Of a stretch of DNA of 64,000 nt, positions 22,956-31,913 are shown one piece after another. Position numbers and translations under genes: made by a program. Under the pieces are notes generated by a model that was not told the origin of the DNA, searched no databases, and was given only the letters and a program-made list of their open reading frames with translations. Source of the stretch: Rebecca billardiae RCC1528 (lineage: Eukaryota > Haptophyta); NCBI GenBank assembly GCA_965240325.2, contig OZ251233.1, forward strand, positions 1,240,001 through 1,304,000, given 5' to 3'. Positions within the stretch are counted from its first letter, which is position 1. Each line of letters opens with the position of its first letter.

Positions 22956-25002
22956 AATATATACACAGTAAAGAAATCGATTTTCGGCGTTACCGTAACC
23001 CGTCCGCGCTTCCGCCCAGTGGGGATGCGCTGGAATTTTTTTCATGCCCCGTTCGCGGCACTTCGCGCCGCCACAGTGGAGAAAGATCGGGCCGAAGCCC
23101 GTTTGAGCATGGTCGTTCGTGCGCACGCCCATTCGAATCGATGGCGCGCTCCGAGCGGCGGGCGTGCGCGCATTTTTGCCGCGAGGGGGGCTGCGAGGCG
23201 TCGGCCGGCTTACCAAGGCGGTTCCCCGGGGCGGCGTCACCCTCGCCCGCCCCTCCTCGCCCACCCTCGCTCCACGGGCGGCCACACGTGAGCTGTTAAG
23301 ATGACTTCACGGGGGCCGCGCGGCACGCGCGCGGAGAGGCGAGGAAGTGGTGTTTCGCGGAAAAACGTTCTATAGCATTGTGCTCAACCCATGTGGGCAC
23401 CCGCTCCACAAGTTTGTACGCCGCCAAACCGCACACAGCGGCCTGAGCAGCTCCCAGACTGACTTTCGCTCTTGAAGCCTGTTTTTGGGCCAGATCTTGG
23501 TGTGGATGTAGCGCGGCGAGGAGGCGCCGGGCGCGCGCCCGAGCTGCGTGCTGGCACTCGCCATGACCCATAGGCATCGTCCGTCGCGAACGACCCGGCT
23601 CGCCTCGACCTCTCCGACCCGCCGGGCAGCCACGACCGAGCGCGCAGCCAACGGTGTCCAAACAGAGGCTTCTCAGACCGCGTGGGATGGGCATAGGCGC
23701 GAGAGAGGGCGCCCAGCGCGCTCTTGGGATGCACAGGAGCACGCACTGATGCGTATGGAACCATCCCATCACGATCGCCCCGACCTGGCGCGCCCTATCT
23801 GGCCCGTCAGGCTGCCCGCGCCGCCGCCGCCGCACCACGCCGCCGCCACAGGCGCCGCCGCATCGCGGGCACGTGGGTAAGTCTGTATTCAACAAATACA
23901 GAATTTCCGGTGCGGCCCTCTTTTGGGCGGCAAGGTCGATCTGGTCGACACCTGCCGCGCGGCATGGGCCACGGCGCGGCGAGGTGGCGGCTGGCGCACC
24001 GCTGCGCGGGCGGGATGGCTCGAGGACACCACCGCCCCGCCTCCCACGCCGCGCCGAGCGCGTGCGCCGTGCTCTCGTCGCGTACCGAATTTCCTGCGGC
24101 GAGCGACGCCACACAGCGCGACCATGCCATCGCGCGACGAGGTGCGTTCAGCTCAGCGATTTGTCGTATTTGTTGAATACATGCGGGTACGAATCGGACG
24201 CACGACGCCCTTGACGCACACGTCGAGAGCCACGCGCGCGGCGTGGACTGGCACGCGACGCGGAGATGGCGGGCGCGGTGCCGCGGGCGCGCGACTGGTC
24301 TAGAACAGCACAATGAAGCGTGGGACGGCGCCGCGCGCGTGGGCTCGCTGCCGTCTCCTCGCAGTCGAATATTTCTGTGCACCCTCCTACCAGGTTACAG
24401 TCGACCGACTTGCACGCGGCATGCGAGCACTGCGTGCGGGGAGGAGTGTGACATGGCAGGCTGTGGCGAGGTGGATGGCCGTGCAGGAGTATGCTAGGAA
24501 GGGCCGCTCCTGCGCTCGCGCGGTGCCTCGCGCACGCCTCGTCGAGGACGAGCGTGTTTGAATGGCTCCGGGGAGGCCTGAGACTTCGCTTGTTCACAGC
24601 AGCGCGCGACAGGTGCACACAACGAAGGTGACGACCAGGCACTCCGGCGAGGGCGGCTGTGCTGGCAGCAGACTGCATTCGGAGTAAGATGCGCCATCTT
24701 ACGCGCCGCTTCGCCTCGCTGCATCGCCGCACTGAGCAGCAGGGCTCCACGCTCACGAATGGCTCACCACGAGCTACGTGACCGGCCAGCCGCGTGCAAC
24801 CCGGCGAGGCAGAGAGGGGCGGAGGGATGGGGAGGCTGGGTGGGATGTTGCAGTCCCATGCCCGGGGCACTCGCCAGGCGCCTGCGCGACCACCGTAGCG
24901 TCGTCTGTGCGCTCGTGCGGCCCGCGCGAGAATTTCCCCGAAAATCGGCTCGTGTCGGACGCCTCGGACGGGTTACGGTAACGATAATCCCGTTTTTGTT
25001 CA

Positions 25003-25007
<5 letters not shown>
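22956..25007. other. Gene-poor region between two inverted TA-linked ends
   Basis: The left end (22961-23015) and right end (24950-25007) are inverted relatives: both carry CACTGTGTA/TACACAGT next to the TA run and GGGTTACGGTAACG further in. Internally, GTATTCAACAAATAC (23884-23898) is inverted as GTATTTGTTGAATAC (24166-24180). Open frames in the interval lack protein character. The whole could be a roughly 2-kb element with TA-rich ends, but no transposase is visible. Confidence 0.4.

Positions 25008-25094
<87 letters not shown>
25008..25094. repeat. (TA)n microsatellite
   Basis: Pure TA run of about 87 bp at the right edge of the preceding region. Confidence 0.95.
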
Positions 25095-25097
<3 letters not shown>

Positions 25098-25885
25098 TAG
25101 CCGTCCTCGTGAACGCCGACGCCAACTGCTGGCCGAAGGTGGGCACGCCGCCTGGCATGTCGATGCCGAGGCGGCTGCGTGTGTTCCTACTCAGTGGGAT
25201 TTACGTGTCCTCATGCCTTGGCGAGCGGCAGCAGATGCGGTGGGCATGCCGCTCGCCGTCGACGAGACGCGGTGCGTGAGTGATCCCGTTTCATGGTGTG
25301 TTGGGGAGCACCGCGTGGAGGAGAAATCCCATTGAGTGATGGGAAGGAAAGGGGCAAGGCACGTGTGAGTCGCGCACGCACGAGGGCCGGCCAGCGGGGG
25401 CTGGGCAGGTGGGGCAGTGCGAGTGAGATGGAACCCGAAGAGGAGAGATAGCAGGCAGCCCGCCCCGCGGGCGCGGCGCTGCGGAAGCAGGAGAAGGCTA
25501 GACGGCCTTTGCGGATGCTGTGAATGGCCCGCGGGTGCGCACGGGGCCCGGCGCGCGGTGTGCCGCCAGCGGTCCTTGTGTAGGAGCCGGCTGGCGTTGG
25601 CACCGGGGCGATCCCGAGGCAGGGCGGGAGAGCCGCCGCCGCCGGCGACGCAGGGCCACGAGCCCGGCTGCAGCCATCTCGCGCGCCCGCGCCTGGCGAA
25701 GCAGCCAGGGGGCGCCGGAAACAGCAGATCTCCGCGGCGACAAACCCGGACAGACTGTTTGTCCGGGAGCAGCGCTTTGAGGCGATGGTCTGGTAGAGGG
25801 CGATGTGGCTGATGAGCGGCGCTGGCGCCCGGCGTTCTTGTCGTCCTCTTAGACAATCAGTTATTGTACCAATAACCCCACATAT
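25095..25885. other. Intergenic, no credible gene
   Basis: Mixed GC-rich sequence with short open frames on both strands and no recognisable domain. A hairpin CCCGGACAGACTGTTTGTCCGGG lies near 25746-25770 (arms CCGGACA/TGTCCGG). Confidence 0.45.
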
Positions 25886-25943
25886 ATGATCGGCTACGCC
25901 GATCTTCGGGTAGTAAACAACGAAGTTGAGGGCGCACGGCCCT
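25886..25943 (+). repeat. 58-bp repeat with hairpin, copy of 21076-21133
   Basis: Identical to 21076-21133. It lies at the 3' side of the frameshifted gene remnant on the minus strand and now supplies its apparent C-terminal codons. Confidence 0.85.
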
Positions 25944-27024
25944 GGGCATCGCGCGCAGGTGCTTGACGAGCTGGTTCGGCACCGTGTTGATGCCGAGCTT
26001 TACGGTCATACGGTGAGGTGGCTGCCCGACGGGCTCGGGCTCGTGAGGTGAGCGAGCGCGCGCTTCAGCTGCGCGCGCCTGCGCGCGGCGTCGGTGCTCG
26101 ATGCTTGGCCACGCGCGCTTGTGGATGCGGGGGCCCGCCTTGCTGATGGTGGGCGAAACGGCGATGCGCCGCCGTATCTCCGCCGCCCGGCTCACCGACA
26201 CCGGCAGCACGCGGCTCACGAAGGCGTCGCACGGCATGTGGAAGTCGGCCGCGTGCACGCCCATGAAGTCGGTCACCGCGACGTCCTGCGCGGTCAGCGT
26301 CCTCGCGGCCGCGGCCGCGTCGGCTGCGCCCGTCACCTTGATCTGCGCCACATGGCGCGCACAGCGGAAGCGGCAGCACTAACGTCGCCAGCGCGCCCGC
26401 GTCCAGTTCGACGCGCCGCGTGCCGAGATGCCACGCCGATCGCAGCTCGAGCTCGTCGACAAGCGTCTGCTGGCCGGCGCCGCCCCACCAGTAGGCGTGC
26501 TTGGAAAGCCGCAGCAGCTTGAGCTTCGCGGTGACGCACAACTGTTGCATCTCGGACACGAGCGGCGCGACCGCCGCGAACCACACCCTCCGCCGCGTCG
26601 CCGGCTTCGTGAAGGACGGGTCGTCGTACTCCATCGGCACGCGCGCGTGCGCGCGCGCGCTCCCGCCCTCGTCTGTGCGCAGGTGCAGCTTTTTGTCGCC
26701 GCTCGTGCGCGCCCGTTCGGCATAGCGTGCAGTCCATGATGTACAGTCCATGATCAAATTCGAATGTCGCCGCCACGTCGTCCTCCGGCCGCACAGCCGC
26801 CGTCTCGCATCGGCGCCGCCATCGCGCCGCCGATGGCCGCGCGCCGCCAGCGGCGCGTCCAGGACGGCGCCCATCGCGGCAAAGTCGACGTCCGCGTCGA
26901 GCGCGACGGATGCGAGTGCGTCATCGAACCCGCCAGCGCCTTCTCTCGGCTCGGGCGGCGGCCGCGACCGCGGCGGATCGGGCGGCAGCGAGGCGTCGCC
27001 GTCGCCCGGCCGGGCGTCGTCCAT
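25944..27024 (-). pseudogene. Frameshifted gene remnant, unknown family
   Basis: On the minus strand an ATG at 27024 opens a frame with acidic, Pro-rich N-terminus (MDDARPGDGD) and then protein-like sequence including VPMEYDDPSFTKPATRRRVW and VSEMQQLCVTAKLKLLRLSK. Near 26345 the sensible frame shifts by one base: after LPLPLCAPC it continues as VAQIKVTGAADAAAAARTL, then DFHMPCDAFVSRVLPV. The C-terminal end runs into the 58-bp repeat at 25886-25943. A tiny duplication (CATGATGTACAGTC near 26735-26755) also disturbs the middle. I do not recognise the family. Either a decayed gene or an unrecognised very short intron explains the frame change. Confidence 0.45.
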
Positions 27025-27277
27025 GCCTAGCGCAGCCTGCGCGCGCGAGCTCCGCGGCGAGGCGGGCGGAGACGGTGCCGGGCCAGGAGAGAAGGGACGC
27101 GCGGTGAGCGTCCACGGGCCGCCTCGGCAAGCCGATGTCCGCGCGTACCGGGGGCGCCCTGGGCGCCGCGAGGCGGGCGCGCGGCGGCGGCACCCGCTTC
27201 TTTCTCGCCGCGACACGCGGGTGCCGGCGGTGTCTACGCAAGCCAACTGCCGAGTCCGACCGTGCGCCTGCCCGCGT

Positions 27278-27643
27278 ATGTACACCCTTTTCAGAGAAGT
27301 AGAGAACTCTTATGACTTATTAGTCAATAGAGGAGAATCCAGAAGGGTCGTACGTGAAGCGGTAGAAATTCTCAAGCACACGAGGTTTTCAGGCCCGGCC
27401 ATCATTGTTGATGAGCGAATTCAGGCCTCATCAACAAATGATCATATGGGTCGAGAGCGAGAATGTTCGCCTTCAGGCTATGTCTTTCATCTGAAATACA
27501 AGAATTGGATTGCCACCGAACCAAATGTTTGGTTCGCTTTATGCAGAATCTCGTTTCAGTTGAATGGCGGGCGATCGTCTTTCGTTGAAACGGTGTTTTT
27601 GAAGCGCAGTTCTCTTAAGAGGAGAGGGATGCGTCTAATCTAA
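27278..27643 (+). CDS. Small low-GC open reading frame, unknown
   Basis: An open frame of 121 residues from ATG at 27278 lies in a patch of clearly lower GC than its surroundings. It contains a 42-bp hairpin (27404-27445, arms TTGTTGATGAG/CTCATCAACAA) and AAACCAAATG-type short palindromes. The predicted protein (basic C-terminus KRSSLKRRG) matches no family I know. The composition and hairpins suggest transferred or element-derived DNA, and the frame may be fortuitous. Confidence 0.25.
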   Translation: MYTLFREVENSYDLLVNRGESRRVVREAVEILKHTRFSGPAIIVDERIQASSTNDHMGRERECSPSGYVFHLKYKNWIATEPNVWFALCRISFQLNGGRSSFVETVFLKRSSLKRRGMRLI

Positions 27644-27780
27644 AACGCTGTTTTTCAGAAGCGCGTGAATCAAAGCCGACCCAACCTCTTGTTTTTATGG
27701 TTGGCGAGCTGTTTCAGGCTCTTACAATTCAGGCATCTTACTACGACGGAATGTTCCAACACACGGCTGGTGTTATGTGC

Positions 27781-28018
27781 TATTCCGCCCTGCATTCCCC
27801 TAAGTGTTACTATCGTTAAAATTAGCATCTACTACAAACGCAATCATTGCGGCAGCGATATCCACTCATACGTACGAAGGCCACCCACAAAAATCCCCAA
27901 AATTCTGCGCGCATCCTCTTTTTGATTTTGCGGAGCACGTGCGCCGCCCCCCCCCCCCCCCCCCCCCCGGCTTTCGCTCACGCTCAGACCTTTCGGGGGG
28001 GGGGCGTGCGCCATTAAT
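27781..28018 (-). repeat. C/G-tract dispersed repeat, copy 3 (inverted)
   Basis: Read on the minus strand, it repeats the blocks of 20791-21055, including the long opposed C and G runs and GATATCGCTGCC / TTAATTTTAACGATA / AGGGGAATGCAGGG. Confidence 0.8.
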
Positions 28019-28369
28019 CAGGTTAAAAGGGGCGCGTATAATTTGAAATACTATTTACCGGTAAGATTCCGTCCAAAAATCCATACGGGTCGTAGCGTTT
28101 TGCGCGGCCTCGCGCCTAATATCAGCGTTTCGCTTCGAAGATGCGTCTCTTATTCTTAAGTAAACTGTAGGCGCGCTGAAAGATGGCGTCTTTGGCGCTT
28201 CATTCAAAGATACCGGTCGCCCCATAGGATTTCGATGAGATCTTACATGTGTATTGATCAAGGGGCTTAACCAAATACCAACCACGATCACACACCCCAC
28301 TTCAAGCGGCAGAAGAGCCGATCCACAAACTCTCTTTCCTACTTACATACAGTATGATGTAGCTATACT
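28019..28369. other. Intergenic, no gene seen
   Basis: Low-GC spacer with the TTCTTAAGTAAACTGTAG motif near 28152 that recurs at 3351 and 11284. The 18 bp before 28370 match 1381-1398, marking the edge of the duplicated gene segment. Confidence 0.5.
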
Positions 28370-28504
28370 CATTCTATGATTTAACGACACAGGTAGGACG
28401 ACGCGGGTCGCTCCTGATTCGTCGGCGGCAGTGCCCGATCGTCGACACGAAGTCGGCGTTGGTGGCAGAGCATAGCCTGCACCGCGATCGTAAAGCTTGA
28501 GCGC
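28370..28504 (+). mobile_element. About 135-bp insertion at a paralogous site
   Basis: The first locus reads TGTAGCTATACT followed directly by GCTATTGAGTCTT (1385-1410). The second locus reads the same left flank, then these 135 bp, then GCTGATTGAGTCTT. The inserted bases are a copy of 9296-9431. This is therefore a filled site against an empty site, although the insert has no terminal inverted repeat or frame. Confidence 0.65.
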
Positions 28505-28544
28505 GCTGATTGAGTCTTATTATTGCATGTAAATAACACGCCTG

Positions 28545-30359
28545 CTAGTGTCGTTTTTTGCTGCTGGCAATCTGCTTCAGCATCTCACGCACCCTGTGCA
28601 GTGCGCGTTCGTCAAATCCCAGAGATGCATTGCAACATGTAGCCTGGAAGCTCTGGTAGTCGAAGGCCTCAGCTGGATCAACGTATGGCAACCTGCGAGC
28701 GGCACCAGGGGGAATGCAGGACTCGTCTTGCACAGAATGATGAGTCTTCACGGTCTTGCCCCTGGTCCTGGAGAAGACTGATTTCATGGCGCACGGTGTC
28801 CAGAGCATGGTGCGACGTCCCAGCTTCGAAGCACATGCGCTTTCTTTCGGGCCATTGTCAATGGCCATTTGGACCATGGGTGAAGATACTTCGATCACCT
28901 GCTCTTGCGAGGTTTTTGAGCCAACAAGCACATCAGAAGTCCAGGCAGCGTGCCAGTTGCGAAAGCGGTTGGTGTCGATTGCCACGGTCACACTCGACCC
29001 CAGGCGCTCAAAGGCAGGGCAACAGAGCTGGTCCTCGGTCTCTCGAGTCACCACAATCTCAAGTTGGCATCCATGGCCAGCCACAGTCGCATTCATCCAC
29101 TCAAAGAGGCTTAGGAAGGCCACCTCCGGCAGTGACTTCCCGCTCCCTGCTCCACCTCGCATGTGCACAAAGGCAGACACCCTGCCCTGGCCACTTGCCT
29201 CCATGGCAGGGTTAAGGCCCCATGGGGAGAGGATTGGCACCAGCGCACGCATGCTGCCATACCACTCACTGAACCGGCCAGCGCCTGCACACGTGAGTTC
29301 TTTCTCAGGCAGGACGTCCTCGCCCTTTCTCGACTGGTGATCCACCCACCTGTCAAGTTGACCCAGCACCGGCCCTTGCCCTTGGAGCACGTTGTTGTGG
29401 CGGTGAGTGAGCTGCGCTCGAGCCAGTGCACTGCCCTGGAGGATGGACTTGACTGAGAAGCTCGTCTTCGTCAGGTTTTGCACACCGCACACCTCCTCCA
29501 CCTCCTCCAAGCATGATTGAAACCGCAGCCTGCCATCCAGGACCTCCGGGTAAAAGTCTCGCACGAAGCGCAGGATCCGTGGGTAGCCTAGGACGTGCAC
29601 ACGCCCGTATGGCATGTGGCTTGAAACATGGTCTGCAACGAAGTCGAGCATGGCATGCTCCTGCTTCAAGAGGGCGGATGGCGAGTTAAAGATCGGCGTA
29701 GTGAGGTTGAGGAATGTCTGGTTGCAAAAGCCAGGAGCCAGGACCACACGCCGCCGCTCCACCTCAGCCAGAGCTGCGAGCTCGACCCCCACCCAGTCAG
29801 CGTGCTGCGGACAGCGGAGGCGCAGATGCGCACCCTCAGAGCAGCTGCTCGCACGATGGACGTACTTGAGCAGACGGCCTACTGCCATCGCGCTCTCAGG
29901 CGGAAGGACATGGAATAGGCCGTCGGCTCCTCTGTTGGTGCCAAGTGCAGTCGTCGTGTTGGGTAGACCTGCTGTGTCGACGATGACCGCACTGCTCGTG
30001 TGAGACGCCAGTGCACGCAGGTCAAGTGAACCCTGGATGGAGCACGTGCCATTGCGGGTCACGAGGGAGAGGGCGGAAAGCGCGTAGGGTTCATGGTCGC
30101 GTCGAACGTAGGGGTACTTGTTCGTTTTCTCAAACACGCCGGGCAAAATCGGATGCACTCTGTTCTGGTCCTTGTCGGAGCGAGTCGGCGGCCGCTGTCG
30201 TTGGCGCTGAGAGCGCGGCAGCCCTTGTCGCTGCTGTGACCGCTGAGACGGCAAGTGCAGACGAATGCTCGCAGGCGCCTCGGCTATGTCACCAGCCGGG
30301 TCGCGGCGAGCCTGAATGAGCACAGCGCCAAGCATCGCGACGCACAGCCATCGAGACAT
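28545..30359 (-). CDS. Secretory type II membrane protein, unknown function (copy 2)
   Basis: Intronless, 604 residues, near-identical to the gene at 1436-3262: signal-anchor N-terminus MSRWLCVAMLGAVLIQ, Gln/Arg/Ser stem, glycosylation sequons, FVHMRGG motif and KKRH tail are all kept. Differences are point substitutions plus small indels: two residues are missing after GQG near residue 397, and the block before LPY near 552 is shorter by a few residues. Both copies remain open, so the duplication is recent or both are under selection. Similarity spans about 1370-3290 in the first locus and about 28348-30385 here. Function as for copy 1: perhaps a glycosyltransferase-like lumenal protein, family not recognised. 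Confidence 0.8.
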   Translation of the reverse strand: MSRWLCVAMLGAVLIQARRDPAGDIAEAPASIRLHLPSQRSQQRQGLPRSQRQRQRPPTRSDKDQNRVHPILPGVFEKTNKYPYVRRDHEPYALSALSLVTRNGTCSIQGSLDLRALASHTSSAVIVDTAGLPNTTTALGTNRGADGLFHVLPPESAMAVGRLLKYVHRASSCSEGAHLRLRCPQHADWVGVELAALAEVERRRVVLAPGFCNQTFLNLTTPIFNSPSALLKQEHAMLDFVADHVSSHMPYGRVHVLGYPRILRFVRDFYPEVLDGRLRFQSCLEEVEEVCGVQNLTKTSFSVKSILQGSALARAQLTHRHNNVLQGQGPVLGQLDRWVDHQSRKGEDVLPEKELTCAGAGRFSEWYGSMRALVPILSPWGLNPAMEASGQGRVSAFVHMRGGAGSGKSLPEVAFLSLFEWMNATVAGHGCQLEIVVTRETEDQLCCPAFERLGSSVTVAIDTNRFRNWHAAWTSDVLVGSKTSQEQVIEVSSPMVQMAIDNGPKESACASKLGRRTMLWTPCAMKSVFSRTRGKTVKTHHSVQDESCIPPGAARRLPYVDPAEAFDYQSFQATCCNASLGFDERALHRVREMLKQIASSKKRH

Positions 30360-30396
30360 TTCTTCTGCTTATGGGGGTACTGCAAGCAAGGGGGTT

Positions 30397-30440
30397 TGCA
30401 AGGGCGTTCCCGCAGGATCCTGCCACACGCTCCCCCCCCA
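30397..30440 (-). repeat. Short repeat, inverted copy of 11232-11266
   Basis: It carries AGGGCGTTCCCGCAGGATCC and TGCCACACGCTCCCCC, the reverse complement of the block upstream of the gene at 11304. It lies just upstream of the second copy of the type II membrane protein gene. Confidence 0.6.
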
Positions 30441-30536
30441 GGGTGTGCCCGAGGTACAACCCAGCGGCTATGTACCATTTAGACGACTTTGTTCCACTAC
30501 CATGTGCCCCACGGACGCCACGAGGTCCACGACGGG

Positions 30537-30910
30537 GCCGCCGACGGCATGCTTCAACTTTCGGACCCGCGGGCTCTCAGCGCGCGCGCCGAGTCAGAGC
30601 CGCTGCCTGGTGAGCCGTGTGAGTCGGGCTAACGGCATCATGCATTCTAGACACTACATACATGCAGTAGACCACCTCAGGAACGGACGAACATGCTCAC
30701 TCAGCTTCCGCGCCAGCCCCAGGCGGCAGCTGCGGCTGCGCCGCCGCGGGCACCGTCGACCACTTTCGGGCCGCATGCTCTCAGCACGCACGCGGAGTCT
30801 GCTAGCAGCTGCGGCCTGGTAGGCCATTCGAGTCGGGCTGACGGCATCATACATTCCAGACATCACGTGAGTGTAGCAGCCAACCCCAGAGGCAGGTAAG
30901 CATGCTCACT
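30537..30910 (+). repeat. Diverged tandem repeat, two units
   Basis: Two units of about 200 bp (roughly 30545-30720 and 30750-30910) share TTTCGGxCCGCxxGCTCTCAGC, GAGTCGGGCTxACGGCATCAT and CATTCxAGACATCA blocks. A partial third unit begins near 30945. Confidence 0.6.
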
Positions 30911-30925
30911 AGGCCACTGTCGATG

Positions 30926-31560
30926 TCAGAGTCTCCAGACCCTGCGCCGCGGGCACCGTCCGGCGTTCGCCGTCGACGTCGACCCGGGTGAACATTCGGA
31001 CCGTGGGCCAGCACGCGCACGCGCTGCCTCCGCCTCCTTCTGCGCAGTTCGCGCGGCCTTCTTCTGGTTGAATTCCCACAACGACCACGAGTCATTCTGG
31101 CCATCATTGAGCCGCACGTTGTCCGGCTTCGGCGCGGCGACCTCTACGGCGGGCACAGGAAGGATACCGAGCTGGTCGGCGAGCTCAGCCGCGTCGAACC
31201 TCACCACCTCAGCCTAGCGCACGTCATCAAGTTCGACCTCGTGCTGCTCACGCAGGCGCGCGAGCTTGGCGGCCTGGCGTGCCGACTACTTTGGCAAGCG
31301 CAACGTTGGCGCGGAAGGCTGGAGCAATCTTCCAGCGCATCCCCGCCGGCGTGGCTGTGAACACACTCAACTTCGATGATGCGAGCGCGCCAGAGGGCTC
31401 GTTGTCGTCGGCCGAGCACGCAGCCGCGCGCCCCAACACCAGCGCATGGCAGCCGCCTTCTGCGCAACTACCGCGCACTATACCTTGTAGGTCTCCGCTT
31501 TCGCCTCAAGCGAGTACGGCTTGACGCCCTTAGCCGCCTTCATCGAGGCGCTTGCGCTGG
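30926..31560 (-). pseudogene. Degraded gene remnant, unknown
   Basis: Minus-strand fragments in changing frames look protein-derived: KAAKGVKPYSLEAKAETYK near 31530-31500, then KLSVFTATPAGMRWKIAPAF near 31375-31310, then VVRFDAAELADQLGILPVP and NDSWSLWEFNQKKAARTAQK near 31205-31050. Stops and frame changes separate them. The order and the basic-acidic helical character suggest one broken gene. I do not recognise it; a viral or mobile origin is possible but unsupported. Confidence 0.3.
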
Positions 31561-31913
31561 GCCCGGCCGGCGCGCACAGCGTCAGCGCGGGCGTACCGAT
31601 CAGCGCAGCGCCTGAGCTGCGAGCGGCCGAGGACGATGCCAGCAGGCACCGCGACCCGACTGGTGACGTATACTGACGGGCACGTCACCCCACGCGCCGA
31701 CAGGCTGCTCAGCCCTGCCGCGGCGCGCCCGCCACGCACCCGCCGATGAGCGAGCCACTGTCGCCATCGCCCGGGTCCGAAAAACGAAGCAGTCCGAAAA
31801 GCGAAGCAGCGACCTGTAGTCACCTTCGTCCTCGCGCGCAGAACGGCACGCGCCTCGACGCCTCCGCCGCCCGACGCTCCGCCGCGACGCGTCGTCGGAG
31901 CTGCTGGCGCGCG

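Noticed and set aside
23296-24114. 272-codon minus-strand frame
   Set aside because: No domain, Arg/Pro/Ala-rich, and overlaps equally long frames on the other strand.
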